A DNA stretch of 64,000 nucleotides from Streptomyces sp. NRRL S-244 (GCF_000717915.1 NZ_JOCX01000018.1:1-64000); one strand, 5' to 3'; numbered from the stretch's first letter, positions 34,637-43,273 are shown. The notes: generated by a model not told the origin, from the sequence alone. Program-made: numbers and translations.

Positions 34637-35851
34637 ATGGCGGTCCTCCACATCCCCCTGGCGGGGCCGTCCGTACGCGGAAGGACGGCGGGGGCCCCCG
34701 TTTTGGCACCCTCCCCGGCACTCCAGTCCCATGCGCTCCAGGCCCTCTCCCGGCGGGTCTTCGCGTTCCGGATGGTGATGATCGGCCTGGGCGCGCCGCT
34801 GGCACTGGGGCGCACGGCGGCGGGCGGGCCGACGTACCTGGTGGGCGGGGCGATCCTGCTCACCTTCATGGCCTCGTACGTGCTCTTCCGCGACTGGGAG
34901 CGCTTCGGGCCGCTGCTGCTGCGCCACCGGTGGCTGCTGGCCCCGGACCTGGCGTGCTGCGGGCTGCTGCTGGTCACGGCGAGGCCCGAGTCGCCGCTCG
35001 GCTTCGCCGTGCTCTGCACACCGCTGCTGGCCGGGCTGGTCTACGGGTGGCGCGGCTCGGCGCTCTACGCGGCCCTGGCGGCGGTGGCCGTGGCCGCCGT
35101 GGCCGGCGGCCTGACCCTGCCGGTGCTGTGCCTGCTGGCGGGCGCGGCCGGCGCCTCGCTCCGGGACCTCCTCTTCCGCTTCGGCGCGGCGAGCCAGGCC
35201 CTGACGGAGGCGCGGGCCCGGCTGGCGGCAGCCGAGGCGGTACGCGCCGAACGGGACCACCTGGCCCGCGAGATGCACGACTCGGTCGCGAAGACCCTGC
35301 ACGGCCTGGCCCTGGCGGCGGACGCCCTCGCCCGCACCACGGACCCGGCGACCGTGCGCCGCCAGGCCTTGTTCCTCTCCGGCGCGGCCCGCGCGGCGGC
35401 GGCGGAATCCCGCGCACTGCTGACGGACCTGCGGCGGGAGGCGCAGGCGCCGGGCGTCTCGCTCCAGGGGGAGCTGCGCCGCCTGGCCGGGGCGGACGCG
35501 GAGCTCCGGACGGCGGAGGCCCTCCCGGTGATGGATCCCTGGGTGGCGCACCACGTGGTGGCCATCACCGCGGAGGCCCTGGAGAACGCCCGCCGCCACG
35601 CGGGAGCCTCGCGCGTACTGGTCTCGGCGGCGGCGAAGGCGGGGGTGTTCACCCTGACCATCGAGGACGACGGCTGCGGCCTCCCGCCGGACGCCCTGCG
35701 GCGCGGGGGCCGCTTCGGGCTGCGCGGCATGACCGAACGCGCGGCGGCGATCGGCGCCCGCCTGCGGATCGAAGCCCGGCCATCCGGCCCCGGGACGGTG
35801 GTCCGCCTGGACCTCCCGCTCGAGGCCCCGACCCCGGAGGGGAGCCCGTGA
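34637..35851 (+). CDS. NarL-type sensor histidine kinase in Tad locus
   Basis: A 404-residue membrane kinase with about five helices in the first 170 residues and no large sensor domain. The HisKA_3 motif REMHDSVAKTLHG places the phospho-His at His214. The HATPase N-box is ALENARRHAGAS; the G-box is EDDGCGLPPDAL and RGMTERA. I chose ATG 34637 (GGGGGCGG six bases upstream); a GTG at 34631 overlapping the tadC stop is possible. It is coupled to the response regulator downstream, and both lie within the pilus operon, so it probably controls pilus expression. Confidence 0.85.
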   Translation: MAVLHIPLAGPSVRGRTAGAPVLAPSPALQSHALQALSRRVFAFRMVMIGLGAPLALGRTAAGGPTYLVGGAILLTFMASYVLFRDWERFGPLLLRHRWLLAPDLACCGLLLVTARPESPLGFAVLCTPLLAGLVYGWRGSALYAALAAVAVAAVAGGLTLPVLCLLAGAAGASLRDLLFRFGAASQALTEARARLAAAEAVRAERDHLAREMHDSVAKTLHGLALAADALARTTDPATVRRQALFLSGAARAAAAESRALLTDLRREAQAPGVSLQGELRRLAGADAELRTAEALPVMDPWVAHHVVAITAEALENARRHAGASRVLVSAAAKAGVFTLTIEDDGCGLPPDALRRGGRFGLRGMTERAAAIGARLRIEARPSGPGTVVRLDLPLEAPTPEGSP

Positions 35852-36534
35852 CGCCGCTCCGCGTTCTGATCGCCGACGACAACCCGGTGGTACGGGCGGG
35901 CCTGACGTCCCTCCTGGCGACGGCCGGGGACATGGAGGTCGTGGCCCAGGCGGCCGACGGCCGCGAGGCCCTGAGCCTGACCCGCCGGCACGCCCCGGAC
36001 GTGATCCTGCTGGACGTGCGCATGCCGGGCGTCGACGGCATCTCGGCCCTGCCGCACCTCGTACAGCTGGCGCCCGTACTGATGCTGACGTACAGCCAGG
36101 AGTCGGAGGTCGTCCGAGAAGCGCTCCTCCTGGGCGCGGGCGGCTACCTGGTCCACGGCGAATTCACGCCGGAGGACCTGGTCCGCGCGGTCCAGGGCGT
36201 CCGGGAGGGGAGGGCCCATTTCACGCCGACGGCGGCGAGCGCACTCCTCGCGGAACTCCGGACCTCTTCGCAACCGCAACGAACTGTGGCACGCTCTCCT
36301 GAGCGACTGCACAACTCGGTTCTCTTCGGCCTGAGTTCGAGGGAGGTGGAGATCATGGATCTCATCGCGTCCGGGATGAGCAACCAGCAGATCGCGGCCA
36401 CCTGCTTCATCAGCGAGAAGACGGTGAAGAACCACATCAACCGCATCTTCGCGAAGCTCCAGAGCGCGAGCCGCAGCGAGGCGATAGCGCGCTGGCTGGG
36501 AACGGCCCGTCCAGGGGTGAGCGGCCATGGGTAG
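35848..36534 (+). CDS. NarL/LuxR-family response regulator in Tad locus
   Basis: A 228-residue regulator: receiver domain 1-120 with acidic pocket ADDN and phospho-acceptor Asp56 (LLDVRMPG), a linker, and a LuxR-type HTH (LSSREVEIMDLIASGMSNQQ, then KTVKNHINRIFAKL) at the C-terminus. GTG 35848 overlaps the kinase stop. The flp pilin gene starts 110 bases downstream after DNA with its own palindromes, a plausible target. Confidence 0.9.
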   Translation: MTPLRVLIADDNPVVRAGLTSLLATAGDMEVVAQAADGREALSLTRRHAPDVILLDVRMPGVDGISALPHLVQLAPVLMLTYSQESEVVREALLLGAGGYLVHGEFTPEDLVRAVQGVREGRAHFTPTAASALLAELRTSSQPQRTVARSPERLHNSVLFGLSSREVEIMDLIASGMSNQQIAATCFISEKTVKNHINRIFAKLQSASRSEAIARWLGTARPGVSGHG

Positions 36535-36581
36535 ACGGAGTGCGCAGTGGGTCCGTAATTGGGCCCCGGGACCCTTGGTTA

Positions 36582-36591
36582 TCACCGGTGA
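36582..36591. promoter_or_regulatory. Short palindrome upstream of flp
   Basis: TCACCGGTGA, a perfect 10-bp palindrome 54 bases upstream of the flp ATG, in the 110-base gap after the response regulator. It might be a regulator site for the pilin promoter, but a 10-bp palindrome can occur by chance in GC-rich DNA. Confidence 0.25.
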
Positions 36592-36644
36592 CTCCCCGTA
36601 CGGTCCGCAAACCAACAGCGCCACCGGCCCGGGAGGAAACCCCC

Positions 36645-36845
36645 ATGTTGCAGAACACCCTGGCGAGGATGCGGAACCGGTACCAAACCAAGGCCGCCCA
36701 GGACCGAGGCCAGACGGCCTTCGAATACCTGGGCATCATCCTGGTGGTCGTAGTGATCATCGGCGCAATCGTCGGCACGGGCATCGGCCAGACGATCACC
36801 AACCGGATCGCCGCAGCGGTCACCGCGGTCACCGCAGGGAAGTGA
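36645..36845 (+). CDS. flp: Flp/Fap-type major pilin
   Basis: A 66-residue pilin precursor. A positively charged leader of about 21 residues ends in QDRG, the predicted cut site, followed by QTAFEYLGIILVVVV with Glu+5 and Tyr+6, the Flp signature, then a single hydrophobic helix and a short Ala/Thr-rich tail. ATG 36645 has GGGAGG. It is the structural subunit exported by the TadA/B/C machine. The cut needs the prepilin peptidase at 50140-50913. Confidence 0.88.
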   Translation: MLQNTLARMRNRYQTKAAQDRGQTAFEYLGIILVVVVIIGAIVGTGIGQTITNRIAAAVTAVTAGK

Positions 36846-37483
36846 TCTCGGCGAAGTTCGGTGAACGAGGGCAGGCATTCCCCATCTACATCGTGCTGGT
36901 GGCGGGGATGCTCTTCGCTGCGTTCGTCTTCTTCGTCTTCGGGCAGGCGGCACTCACGCGCAGCAATGCGCAGGGAGCCGCCGACGCGGCTGCCCTCGCG
37001 GCTGCGCGTGATGCCCGAGATCACCTGATCCCGGGCCTGGACTTCGCGAAATTCGAACCCGAGGACTGGGAGAAGATCCTTCGTGGGGAGCTGCTGGACC
37101 CGACCGGTGCCTGCGCGGAGGCGAGCAGCTTCGCGGCCAAGAACGACGCGTCGGCGACCTGCACTCCGCGGCCTCGCGAGTTCGCGGTAGAGGTGACGAC
37201 CAACGGGACGGTGGGGAAGTCGGTCGTCCCGGGCACCGACAGCGTGCACGGGCAAGCCAAGGCGACCGCGGCGATCGAGCCGCGCTGCACTCTGGACGCC
37301 GCTCCGGCGCCTGGCCCCACTCCGTCCCCGACCGCTACCCAGGGCCCCACTCCGGCGCCGACCCCGGCGCTGCCCGTGACGTTCAAGTGCAAGGGCGGTA
37401 AGGCCCTGGTGCTGGACCCTTTGAAGCCCGACCCCTGGCGCAAGCTGGCCAGGACCCTGTTTGACGTGCGCTTGGTCGATTGA
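36842..37483 (+). CDS. TadG-like pilus assembly protein
   Basis: A 213-residue protein with an N-terminal segment GERG then QAFPIYIVLVAGMLFAAF, resembling the pseudopilin leader but with Ile at the Glu+5 position. DAAALAAARDARDHL matches the Tad Flp-like region, then a Cys-containing domain, a Pro/Thr-rich linker (PGPTPSPTATQGPTP) and a short C-terminal part. GTG 36842 overlaps the flp stop. It is likely a minor pilin or assembly factor. Confidence 0.72.
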   Translation: MISAKFGERGQAFPIYIVLVAGMLFAAFVFFVFGQAALTRSNAQGAADAAALAAARDARDHLIPGLDFAKFEPEDWEKILRGELLDPTGACAEASSFAAKNDASATCTPRPREFAVEVTTNGTVGKSVVPGTDSVHGQAKATAAIEPRCTLDAAPAPGPTPSPTATQGPTPAPTPALPVTFKCKGGKALVLDPLKPDPWRKLARTLFDVRLVD

Positions 37484-37511
37484 CAGTGAATGAGAGAAGG
37501 AAGCGGCATAG

Positions 37512-38099
37512 ATGAGCACTCGGCACTCGGTGAAGGTCCGCGGGGGAGCGGCCGCCGTGGCTGCGGCGGTTCTGGCGATCACGATGGCCGGATGCGGAGG
37601 GGGCGACGACAACAAGCCCAAGGCGGCCCAGAGCGCGTCGTCGAATTCCCAGGGAGCCGCACCTCAGTCGCAGGCGCCCAGTGGCAGCCCCGCGCCCACG
37701 CCGACCGAAGTGCTCGCCACCGTCAACGGCGAGAGCGGCATGACCCTCACCATCAACTCGGCGGTGCGTGACGCGGGCGGCTTCCTGACGGTCAGCGGCC
37801 AGTTGAAGAACACCGGCAGTCAGGCCTTCGCCAGTACCGCGGCGTGGCGGGGCAATGAACTCAACAGCAGTGGAGCCTCGGTCGCGGGTGTCACCCTGGT
37901 CGACAAGGCGGGCAAGAAGCGGTACTACGTGCTGCGGGACACCGACGGCAGATGTCTGTGCACGACCGGGCTGACCGTCATCGATGCCGGACAGACGGTG
38001 CCCTTCTTCGCGCAGTTCCCGGTGCCTCCGAACAACACCACTCAGGTGGACTTCAATCTCCCTACCTTCGCCACGGCGACCATCAAAATCTCCGGGTGA
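37512..38099 (+). CDS. Lipoprotein of Tad locus, unknown function
   Basis: A 195-residue lipoprotein: signal peptide, lipobox ITMAGC, Ser/Gln/Pro-rich linker, then a beta-sandwich-like domain (LTINSAVRDAGGFLTVSG, LKNTGSQAF) resembling the DUF4352/immunoglobulin-like folds. Two Cys (GRCLC) close to each other may form a disulfide. It lies between the TadG-like gene and the OmpA-like gene, all on one strand with short gaps. A role in wall anchoring of the pilus is plausible but inferred. Confidence 0.72.
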   Translation: MSTRHSVKVRGGAAAVAAAVLAITMAGCGGGDDNKPKAAQSASSNSQGAAPQSQAPSGSPAPTPTEVLATVNGESGMTLTINSAVRDAGGFLTVSGQLKNTGSQAFASTAAWRGNELNSSGASVAGVTLVDKAGKKRYYVLRDTDGRCLCTTGLTVIDAGQTVPFFAQFPVPPNNTTQVDFNLPTFATATIKISG

Positions 38100-38103
38100 C
38101 CCC

Positions 38104-38751
38104 ATGAATAAACGCCACCGCGCCTCCGCTGCGACAGCCGTCGTCGGTCTCGTCATCGCCGGCGCCCATCTGATGGGCGCGACCAGCGCCTACGCCGACG
38201 ACGTGAAGCCGTCCGCGCCTCCCGGCACGGAACCCTCCGCCGCCGCGCCGGTGCCGATCGACTCCAACGCGCCCGGCCTGAAGATCCCGCAGGGTGGAAC
38301 CCTGGCTCCGATCAAGGTGCTGGACATCGCCGAGGTCGTCGAAGACCTCGGCGGTGAGCAGCGGCGGCAGGAGACCAATCAGACCGTCATGATGGCCCTG
38401 CAGTCCGAGGTGCTCTTCCCCGAGAACAGTGCCGTCTTCAACGCCCAGGCCGCCGCCCGGATACAGGCCATCGCCAACGAGATCAACACGCAGAAGGCGA
38501 CCCGCGTCCGGGTCTTCGGGTTCACCGACGACCAGGGCAGCTACGAGCACGGCAAGGAACTCTCCAAGCAGCGCGCCGACGCCGTCCAGGCCGAGCTCGC
38601 CAAGACCGTCACCAGTCCCGGCGTCATCTACGACGTACGCGGCTACAGCGAGGACTACCCGATCGCCGACAACGGCACCGAGGAAGGCCGCAAGAAGAAC
38701 CGCCGGGTCGAGATCACCTTCCCCCGCACCACCCCCGCCGGCGGCAATTAG
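38104..38751 (+). CDS. OmpA-family C-terminal domain secreted protein
   Basis: A 215-residue exported protein. Signal peptide (about 1-32, ending SAYA), a Pro-rich linker, then an OmpA/MotB peptidoglycan-binding domain: [40 protein letters not shown] and [20 protein letters not shown], with RRVEITF at the end as in OmpA_C. ATG 38104 is four bases after the lipoprotein stop. In Tad systems, peptidoglycan-binding lipoproteins anchor the apparatus (TadD/TadG context). Its stop overlaps the convergent TetR stop. Confidence 0.85.
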   Translation: MNKRHRASAATAVVGLVIAGAHLMGATSAYADDVKPSAPPGTEPSAAAPVPIDSNAPGLKIPQGGTLAPIKVLDIAEVVEDLGGEQRRQETNQTVMMALQSEVLFPENSAVFNAQAAARIQAIANEINTQKATRVRVFGFTDDQGSYEHGKELSKQRADAVQAELAKTVTSPGVIYDVRGYSEDYPIADNGTEEGRKKNRRVEITFPRTTPAGGN

Positions 38752-39311
38752 GAGGCGTCCCCGGCCCGCATCAGCGCCGACGCCGCCGCCCCCGCGCGGC
38801 GGGCCGGCTCGGGGCCGGGGTCCAGGGCCGCGACCACCGTCGCGCCCTCGACCAGGATCAGCAGCTGGTCCGCCAGGACCTCCCGCCCGGGCCCGGCGGC
38901 CCGCGCCAGCAGCTCCCGCAGCTCCGCCTTGTGGCGGCGTACGACGTCCAGCACCGCGGCGGGGCCGGTGCCCAGCTCCCCGTACGCGTTCAGGAACGCG
39001 CAGCCCCGGAAGCCCGGCTCCGAGAACCACTGCGCCAGCCACTCGAAGACCGCCTCGACCGCCCCGACAGGATCCGCGGCCTCCGCGGCCTCCGCCACCG
39101 CGTCGCGCAGGCTCGCCGTCCAGCGCCGGTCGCGGCGGTCGAGGTACGCCGTGACCAGGGCTTCCTTGGCCGGGAAGACCTTGTAGAGCCGCTTGAGCGG
39201 CACGCCCGACTCCGTGCGGATGCGGTCCATGCCGACGGCCTGGATGCCCTCGGCGTAGAACAGCGCCTCCGCCGCGTCCAGCAGCCGGGTCCGGGCCTCT
39301 TCGTCGTCCAT
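38748..39311 (-). CDS. TetR-family regulator of the adjacent DUF1348 gene
   Basis: A 187-residue repressor: HTH in residues about 8-50 ([38 protein letters not shown]), ligand domain after. The TAA stop overlaps the OmpA-like stop on the opposite strand. The ATG at 39311 is divergent from the DUF1348 gene, and two near-identical 16-bp palindromes lie between them; the regulator very likely binds both. Confidence 0.9.
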   Translation of the reverse strand: MDDEEARTRLLDAAEALFYAEGIQAVGMDRIRTESGVPLKRLYKVFPAKEALVTAYLDRRDRRWTASLRDAVAEAAEAADPVGAVEAVFEWLAQWFSEPGFRGCAFLNAYGELGTGPAAVLDVVRRHKAELRELLARAAGPGREVLADQLLILVEGATVVAALDPGPEPARRAGAAASALMRAGDAS

Positions 39312-39342
39312 GAAGGCAGCGTAGCCCAGGATCGCTTGCGCC

Positions 39343-39358
39343 GAGAACGATCGTTCTC
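39343..39358. promoter_or_regulatory. TetR operator 1
   Basis: GAGAACGATCGTTCTC, a perfect 16-bp palindrome between divergent TetR and DUF1348 genes. Confidence 0.75.
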
Positions 39359-39365
39359 TAAGGTC

Positions 39366-39381
39366 GAGAACGACCGTTCTC
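39366..39381. promoter_or_regulatory. TetR operator 2
   Basis: GAGAACGACCGTTCTC, the same palindrome with one central mismatch, 23 bp centre to centre from operator 1, so two dimers would lie on nearly the same helix face. Confidence 0.75.
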
Positions 39382-39416
39382 GACTCTCGCAACTCTCTCG
39401 ACCCGAGGTGACCGCC

Positions 39417-39842
39417 ATGGCCGACCCCGCCGCCGTACGCCCGCCCCTGCCGCCCTTCACCGAGGAGACCGCCCGCGCCAAGGTCCAGGCCGCCGAGGAC
39501 GCCTGGAACAGCCGCGACCCCGAGCGCGTCGCCCTCGCCTACACCGAGAACTCGTTCTGGCGAAACCGCGACCGCTTCCTCAGCGGCCGCGACGAGATCC
39601 GCGAGTTCCTCGCCGAGAAGTGGGAGCGCGAGCTCGACTACCGGCTCCGCAAGGAGCTCTGGGCCTACACCGGAAACCGGATCTCCGTCCGCTTCGAGTA
39701 CGAGTGGCACGACGCCTCCGGCCAGTGGTGGCGCAGCCACGGCAACGAGCAGTGGGAGTTCGACGACAACGGGCTGATGCGCCGCCGCGAGGCCAGCATC
39801 AACGACATCCCGATCACCCCCGAGGACCGCCGCCTCACCTGA
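39417..39842 (+). CDS. DUF1348 (nuclear transport factor 2-like) protein
   Basis: A 141-residue NTF2-fold protein. [20 protein letters not shown] and [18 protein letters not shown] are the opening helix and cone strand; [20 protein letters not shown] and INDIPI close the fold. DUF1348 proteins are widespread and frequently sit beside a TetR gene; no activity is known to me. ATG 39417 is preceded by GAGGTGACC. It is divergent from, and probably repressed by, the TetR gene. Confidence 0.88.
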   Translation: MADPAAVRPPLPPFTEETARAKVQAAEDAWNSRDPERVALAYTENSFWRNRDRFLSGRDEIREFLAEKWERELDYRLRKELWAYTGNRISVRFEYEWHDASGQWWRSHGNEQWEFDDNGLMRRREASINDIPITPEDRRLT

Positions 39843-39927
39843 TCCGCGGCCAGGTGTGCCGTCCCCCGCCCCGCGGTATGTGTCTGCGCGAGCACTCAAC
39901 CCCCGGACCCCCGTGAGGAGACTCGGC

Positions 39928-40797
39928 ATGGCGGCAGCACGGGCTCGCGTGAACGGCGTGGACCTCTACTACGAGGTCGTGGGCGAGGGTGAACCCCTGG
40001 TCCTCGTCCACGGCTCGTGGGTCGACCACGAGACCTGGCAGCGCGTCGTCCCCCGCCTCGCGCGGTCGTTCCGCGTACTGGTCTACGACCGGCGCGGCCA
40101 CAGCCGCAGCGAGCGCCCGCCGGGCCAGGGAAGCCGGCGCCAGGACGAGGACGACCTCGCCTCCCTCATCGAGATCCTCGGCGCCCCGGCCCACGTGGCC
40201 GCGAACTCCTTCGGCGCCTCGACCGCCCTCGGCCTCGCCGCCCGCCGCCCCGAGCTGCTGCGCAGCCTGACCGCGCACGAGCCCCCGCTCATGGACATCG
40301 TGGGCGACGGGGACCGGGAGCTCCGCCCGGTGCTCCAGGCCATGGAGACCGCCCTCGACGGCGTCCTCGCGGCCCTGCATGCGGGCGAGGACCGGGCGGG
40401 CGCGCAGCGGTTCGTGGAGGACGTGGCCATCGGCCCGGGCGCCTGGGAGCAACTGCCGGACCGGGTGCGCCAGACGTTCACCGCGAACGCCCCCACGTTC
40501 GCGGACGAACACGGCGACCCGGACTGGGCGCGCCTCGACCTCGCCCGCCTCGCCGGCTTCCCCGGCCCCGCGCTGCTGACCTTCGGCAGCGAGAGCCCGC
40601 CGTGGTTCCCGGTGATCGTGGGCAAGCTCGCGACCGCGCTCGGCGGCCGGGCGCGGATGCGGACGCTGGAGGGGGACGGCCACGTCCCCCACCTCACCCA
40701 CCCCGACCGGTACGCCGACGGCCTCGCCGAGTTCATCCGGTCGACCGCGTCGAAGCCGTTCAGTCGGCCAGCAGGTGATCGGCCTTCCCGGCCTTGA
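39928..40797 (+). CDS. Alpha/beta hydrolase
   Basis: A 289-residue alpha/beta-hydrolase fold enzyme. Oxyanion segment LVLVHGSWVD; strand 4 YDRRGHSRS; nucleophile elbow AANSFGAS with Ser (Sm-x-Ser-x-Gly variant: N-S-F-G); catalytic His in DGHVPHLTHPDRY. The substrate is unknown. ATG 39928 follows GTGAGGAG. Its 3' end runs 38 bases into the convergent DUF397 gene. Confidence 0.83.
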   Translation: MAAARARVNGVDLYYEVVGEGEPLVLVHGSWVDHETWQRVVPRLARSFRVLVYDRRGHSRSERPPGQGSRRQDEDDLASLIEILGAPAHVAANSFGASTALGLAARRPELLRSLTAHEPPLMDIVGDGDRELRPVLQAMETALDGVLAALHAGEDRAGAQRFVEDVAIGPGAWEQLPDRVRQTFTANAPTFADEHGDPDWARLDLARLAGFPGPALLTFGSESPPWFPVIVGKLATALGGRARMRTLEGDGHVPHLTHPDRYADGLAEFIRSTASKPFSRPAGDRPSRP

Positions 40798-40957
40798 TGT
40801 CCCGGATCATCTGCCGGAGCGCGTCCGCCGTGTCGCTGAGGTACGCCGCCTCCTGACCCGCCACCGCGATGTAACTCCGCCCTTCCCCGTCCACCCCGAG
40901 CCGGTAGCAGCTCGCGCCTTCGCCGCAGAAGGCGTCCTCCCACGTGATGTCGGCCAT
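40760..40957 (-). CDS. DUF397 protein, partner of a decayed XRE regulator
   Basis: A 65-residue DUF397 protein: ITWEDAFCGEG and YIAVAGQEAAYLSDTADAL match the domain. In Streptomyces, DUF397 genes normally follow an XRE/DUF5753 regulator gene and modulate it, a pair sometimes linked to developmental control (WhiJ/BldB type). Here the upstream partner is broken. It overlaps the convergent hydrolase by 38 bases, which is unusual. Confidence 0.75.
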   Translation of the reverse strand: MADITWEDAFCGEGASCYRLGVDGEGRSYIAVAGQEAAYLSDTADALRQMIRDIKAGKADHLLAD

Positions 40958-40966
40958 CGTGTCCCC

Positions 40967-41415
40967 TTAGAGTTCGCGAGCCAGCTGGTGGATGAAGTCC
41001 CGCGATGGGCCCGGCGGCAGGCTGATCCGCTCCATCCAGTCCAGCTGGGCACGGTATTTCGATAGTTGCGCCTCGGTGTGCAGGAATTCGGCGCCGTGCG
41101 CGCTGTCGATCTGCACGGTATCGAGTTGCGGCACCGGCCCCTCCAGGTAGTTGACCGTCTGGCCGGCGCCCGGGAATCCCTCCGCCTCGAAGGTCAGGAC
41201 GCGCAGGACGACGTTGTCCCGCTCCGATGCGCGGAGCAGGTGCTCCAACTGTGCCCGCGCCACCTTGCGCCCACCGAACCGCATGCGCAGCGCCGCCTCG
41301 TGGACGACCGCAACGTACTCGGGTGCCGAATCATGTCGAGCCTCGCGGCCGACAGCGAGCCCCGGTAGCGCTCCCACCAGCCGCGCCCCTGTGGCTGCGC
41401 CATGGAGACGAGCAC
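40967..41415 (-). pseudogene. Decayed XRE/DUF5753 regulator
   Basis: Two frames together look like the C-terminal half of an HTH/DUF5753 protein. One frame (about 41415-41323) reads GRGWWERYRGSLSAARLDMI, the start of DUF5753. The other (about 41329-40967) reads PEYVAVVHEAALRMRFGG and continues to the normal end (DFIHQLAREL). The HTH domain is absent and about 40 internal residues seem missing at the frame junction near 41328. It sits directly upstream of a DUF397 gene as in intact pairs, so this is probably a recent loss. The alternative is a frameshift introduced by sequencing, but the missing segment argues against that. Confidence 0.6.
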
Positions 41416-41480
41416 ACTGATGTACGGCTACCTCGCCGCCTGAACCCTGATTCCTGGCGCCGACCGTGAGGACTCCGGGG

Positions 41481-42485
41481 TCATCTCCTGGCTGCCCCCA
41501 GCCCCGTCAGGGCTTGGGTGACCAAGTCGGCCTGGTGGGTGGTGCCTTGGAGGTTGGGGTGGAGGACCGTGCAGGCTTCGCCGGTGGCGGGGATCCTGCG
41601 GCAGAGGCCGGAGGGCGGGTCGGTCTGGGTGCCGGAGCCGGTGAGGCTGTCCTTGATGCCGTACATCCACCGCTGGTCCGAGGGCGCGCAGACGCCGTGG
41701 GCGGTGCTGGAGGTGTACGTGTCCACGTAGACGGCGCCGGCGCGTTGCGCCCCGGTGCGCAGGACCGTGTTGACCCGGCGTTCCAGGGCGTCGAGGAAGG
41801 GCATGTCCCCCTTGGTGACGGTGCCGAGCTGGCGCCAGGACCCGAAGGAGCAGCCGGTGCTTTCGGCGACGACGGCCGGGTATCCGACGACCGCCACCTT
41901 GGCGTGGGGTGCCCGGGTCCGGATGTCCTTGAGGGTGGCGGCGAAGTCCGCCTCCAGGGCGGTGATCCTGCCGTCGAGCCAGCTGGTGCCGGAGCCGCGG
42001 GTGTAGTGGGTGGAACAGGGGCTGCCGGTTCCGAAGGATGCGATGCCCTGCTCGACGCACTTCGTGACGATGTCGGCGAAGCCGACGGAGTTGCCGCCGA
42101 TCCCGAGGGTGACGAGGTCCGTGGCGGCGGTGACGGCCTTGATCTGGGCCGGCCGGGGGGCCCAGCCGCCCTTGGGCGGCACGGACGGGGGACCGGTGAA
42201 CTCGGTCTGTGGCTCCAGAATGCCGGCTCTGACCTCGGCGGCGGAACAAGTGACATCGGTGAGACGGACGTTGAGACGGCGGGCGGTCTGCTGCGGATAG
42301 CTGAGGGTGGAGCGCCCGCAGCCGTCATCGGCGGCCCACGGGCGGACGAAGGCGCCGGCGCTGTACGAGTCACCGAGGGCGGTGTAGTCGAGGGGAGCGG
42401 GGGGTGGTGCGGCCGTGGCCGGGGCGGTGGTCAGGGTCATGAGGGTGAGGGCGCTCACGAGTGCGTACCTGGCGCGGAATGGCAT
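41481..42485 (-). CDS. Secreted SGNH/GDSL hydrolase
   Basis: A 334-residue exported hydrolase. Signal peptide (about 1-26, ending ATAA), then DYTALGDSYSAGAF with nucleophile Ser40 (block I), GIGGNSVGF (block III) and a C-terminal VLHPNLQG giving the catalytic His. Several Cys suggest disulfides. The family includes extracellular lipases and esterases of Streptomyces. ATG 42485. No operon partner seen. Confidence 0.88.
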   Translation of the reverse strand: MPFRARYALVSALTLMTLTTAPATAAPPPAPLDYTALGDSYSAGAFVRPWAADDGCGRSTLSYPQQTARRLNVRLTDVTCSAAEVRAGILEPQTEFTGPPSVPPKGGWAPRPAQIKAVTAATDLVTLGIGGNSVGFADIVTKCVEQGIASFGTGSPCSTHYTRGSGTSWLDGRITALEADFAATLKDIRTRAPHAKVAVVGYPAVVAESTGCSFGSWRQLGTVTKGDMPFLDALERRVNTVLRTGAQRAGAVYVDTYTSSTAHGVCAPSDQRWMYGIKDSLTGSGTQTDPPSGLCRRIPATGEACTVLHPNLQGTTHQADLVTQALTGLGAARR

Positions 42486-42629
42486 GGCGGTGTCCTTGGC
42501 TCAGGCGCCGTACCGGCCGATCCGGGTGGCGCACATCACTCAAGGTAGTCGATTCGGTTACGGAGAGTAGCGATCGGGTGCCCAAACCCCCGGAACGGGT
42601 GAACGGTGGGACTTGGAGGCGCCCCGCCC

Positions 42630-43208
42630 TCAGGACGCCTGGTGGGCCTGGGTGATCAGGTCCGTCGCGACCTCCAGGGCCGCCAGCCGGGTCTCCTCCG
42701 GGTCGCCCTCCACGTGCTGGAGGAACATCATCCCCGCGTGCAGGGTGAACAGTGCGCTCACGCACCGCACCTGGTCGGTCAGCGGCCCGTCCTCCGTCCG
42801 CAACAGCTCCACCAGGGTGAAAAGCCGGCGCTTGACCGTCTCGCCGATGCTCAGCTCCCGCATCGTCGCCTGGTTCTCCTGCATGAAGCGGTACAGCGGC
42901 GCGCCCGCCGCCATCGCCTCGCTGTAGCGCCGCAGCACCTCGCGCTTCGTCTCCAGCGTCCGCGGCTGCCGCTTCGCCCAGTCGATCAGCTCGTCGATCG
43001 GCCTCGTCAGGTCCTCGAAGACGCTGATGATGATGTCTTCCTTGGTCTTGAAGTGGTAGTACAGCGCCGCCTTCGTGACCTCAAGCCGCTCCGCGATCTC
43101 GCGCAACGAGGTCTTCTCGTACCCCTGCTCGGCGAAGAGTTCCAGCGCGACGTCCTGGATGCGCTGGCGCGTGTTGCCGCGGCGCGCGTGCGGACTGCTA
43201 CTGGACAT
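42630..43208 (-). CDS. TetR-family repressor of the adjacent efflux gene
   Basis: A 192-residue regulator: HTH (RQRIQDVALELFAEQGYEKT, VTKAALYYHFKTKEDIII), ligand domain after. ATG 43208 with GGGGA upstream; a longer TTG start is less likely. Divergent from the DHA2 transporter gene, with two palindromic sites in the gap. It probably represses the pump until a toxic ligand binds. Confidence 0.92.
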   Translation of the reverse strand: MSSSSPHARRGNTRQRIQDVALELFAEQGYEKTSLREIAERLEVTKAALYYHFKTKEDIIISVFEDLTRPIDELIDWAKRQPRTLETKREVLRRYSEAMAAGAPLYRFMQENQATMRELSIGETVKRRLFTLVELLRTEDGPLTDQVRCVSALFTLHAGMMFLQHVEGDPEETRLAALEVATDLITQAHQAS

Positions 43209-43227
43209 GGCTATCCCCAAACTACTT

Positions 43228-43245
43228 ACTTGACGCCCGGCTAGT
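43228..43245. promoter_or_regulatory. TetR operator A (efflux)
   Basis: ACTTGACGCCCGGCTAGT, an imperfect 18-bp palindrome. Together with operator B it forms a larger inverted repeat: TTACTTGACGCCCGGCTAGT (43226-43245) matches the reverse complement of 43274-43293 with one mismatch. Confidence 0.7.
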
Positions 43246-43273
43246 GACGGGTCTACCTTCCCCAGTGTAGTGA

